From Candidatus Omnitrophota bacterium (GTDB lineage Bacteria; Omnitrophota; Gorgyraeia; Aquiviventales; Aquiviventaceae), in the NCBI GenBank assembly GCA_016206725.1, contig JACQRA010000141.1, positions 1 through 13,503 of the forward strand: a stretch of 13,503 bases of DNA, read 5' to 3'. Under the pieces are notes generated by a model. The model made no database searches. It was not told the DNA's origin and worked only from the letters and a program-made list of their open reading frames with translations. The translations under genes and the position numbers were made by a program. Numbering within the stretch: position 1 is the stretch's first letter; each line of letters begins with the position of its first letter. Positions 13,499 to 13,503 of the stretch are shown piece by piece.

Positions 13499-13503
13499 GG
13501 CGG

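Overview
The window looks like chromosomal DNA from an aerobic, GC-rich Gram-negative bacterium, most likely Nitrospirota (Nitrospira-like). A TonB-dependent receptor implies an outer membrane, and O2-dependent BluB implies aerobic life. The mix of cobalamin genes, a methylamine-type cupredoxin and REC-GGDEF/FIST/PilZ signalling genes fits Nitrospira as I know it. The taxonomic call is inference from gene content, not from a marker gene. Coding is dense: all genes except the last are on the + strand, and no stretch over 300 bases lacks a gene.

Region 1 (1-4899) is a cobalamin locus. It holds the 3' part of a BtuB-like TonB receptor, a membrane-anchored DUF4430 (transcobalamin-like) protein, an exported cupredoxin and a small membrane protein resembling DUF6580, with each neighbouring pair sharing an ATGA stop/start overlap. 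After a short inverted repeat come a BtuF-like cobalamin-binding protein without signal peptide, BluB (lower-ligand synthesis) and CobO (adenosylation). Together they suggest B12 or corrinoid capture, delivery, completion of the lower ligand and conversion to the coenzyme form. No BtuC/BtuD permease or ATPase and no cobalamin riboswitch is visible; a riboswitch could lie upstream of the window.

Region 2 (4966-6724) holds an unrecognised multi-pass membrane protein, a well-formed sigma70-like promoter, a two-domain rhodanese-type sulfurtransferase and a small unknown protein.

Region 3 (6848-13498) is a signalling cluster. It holds a membrane diguanylate cyclase with intact GGDEF and I-site, a FIST-domain sensor, a membrane histidine kinase overlapping a REC-GGDEF response regulator whose signature is altered to GGDDF, and, convergent with it, an unusual protein joining a nuclease-dead Mrr-like domain, a long coiled coil and an intact PilZ (c-di-GMP-binding) domain. 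Output and input of cyclic-di-GMP signalling are therefore adjacent.

The most unusual content is repeat DNA. Three REP-like inverted repeats (GGGGACACAAA...TTTGTGTCCCC) sit in gene gaps, and one supplies the stop codon of a gene. A roughly 106-bp palindromic element that can fold as a cloverleaf sits between what may once have been ATGA-overlapping FIST and kinase genes. A 57-bp palindrome with nearly the same termini is inserted in frame inside that kinase. A 7-bp tandem repeat encodes the start of the cupredoxin signal peptide.
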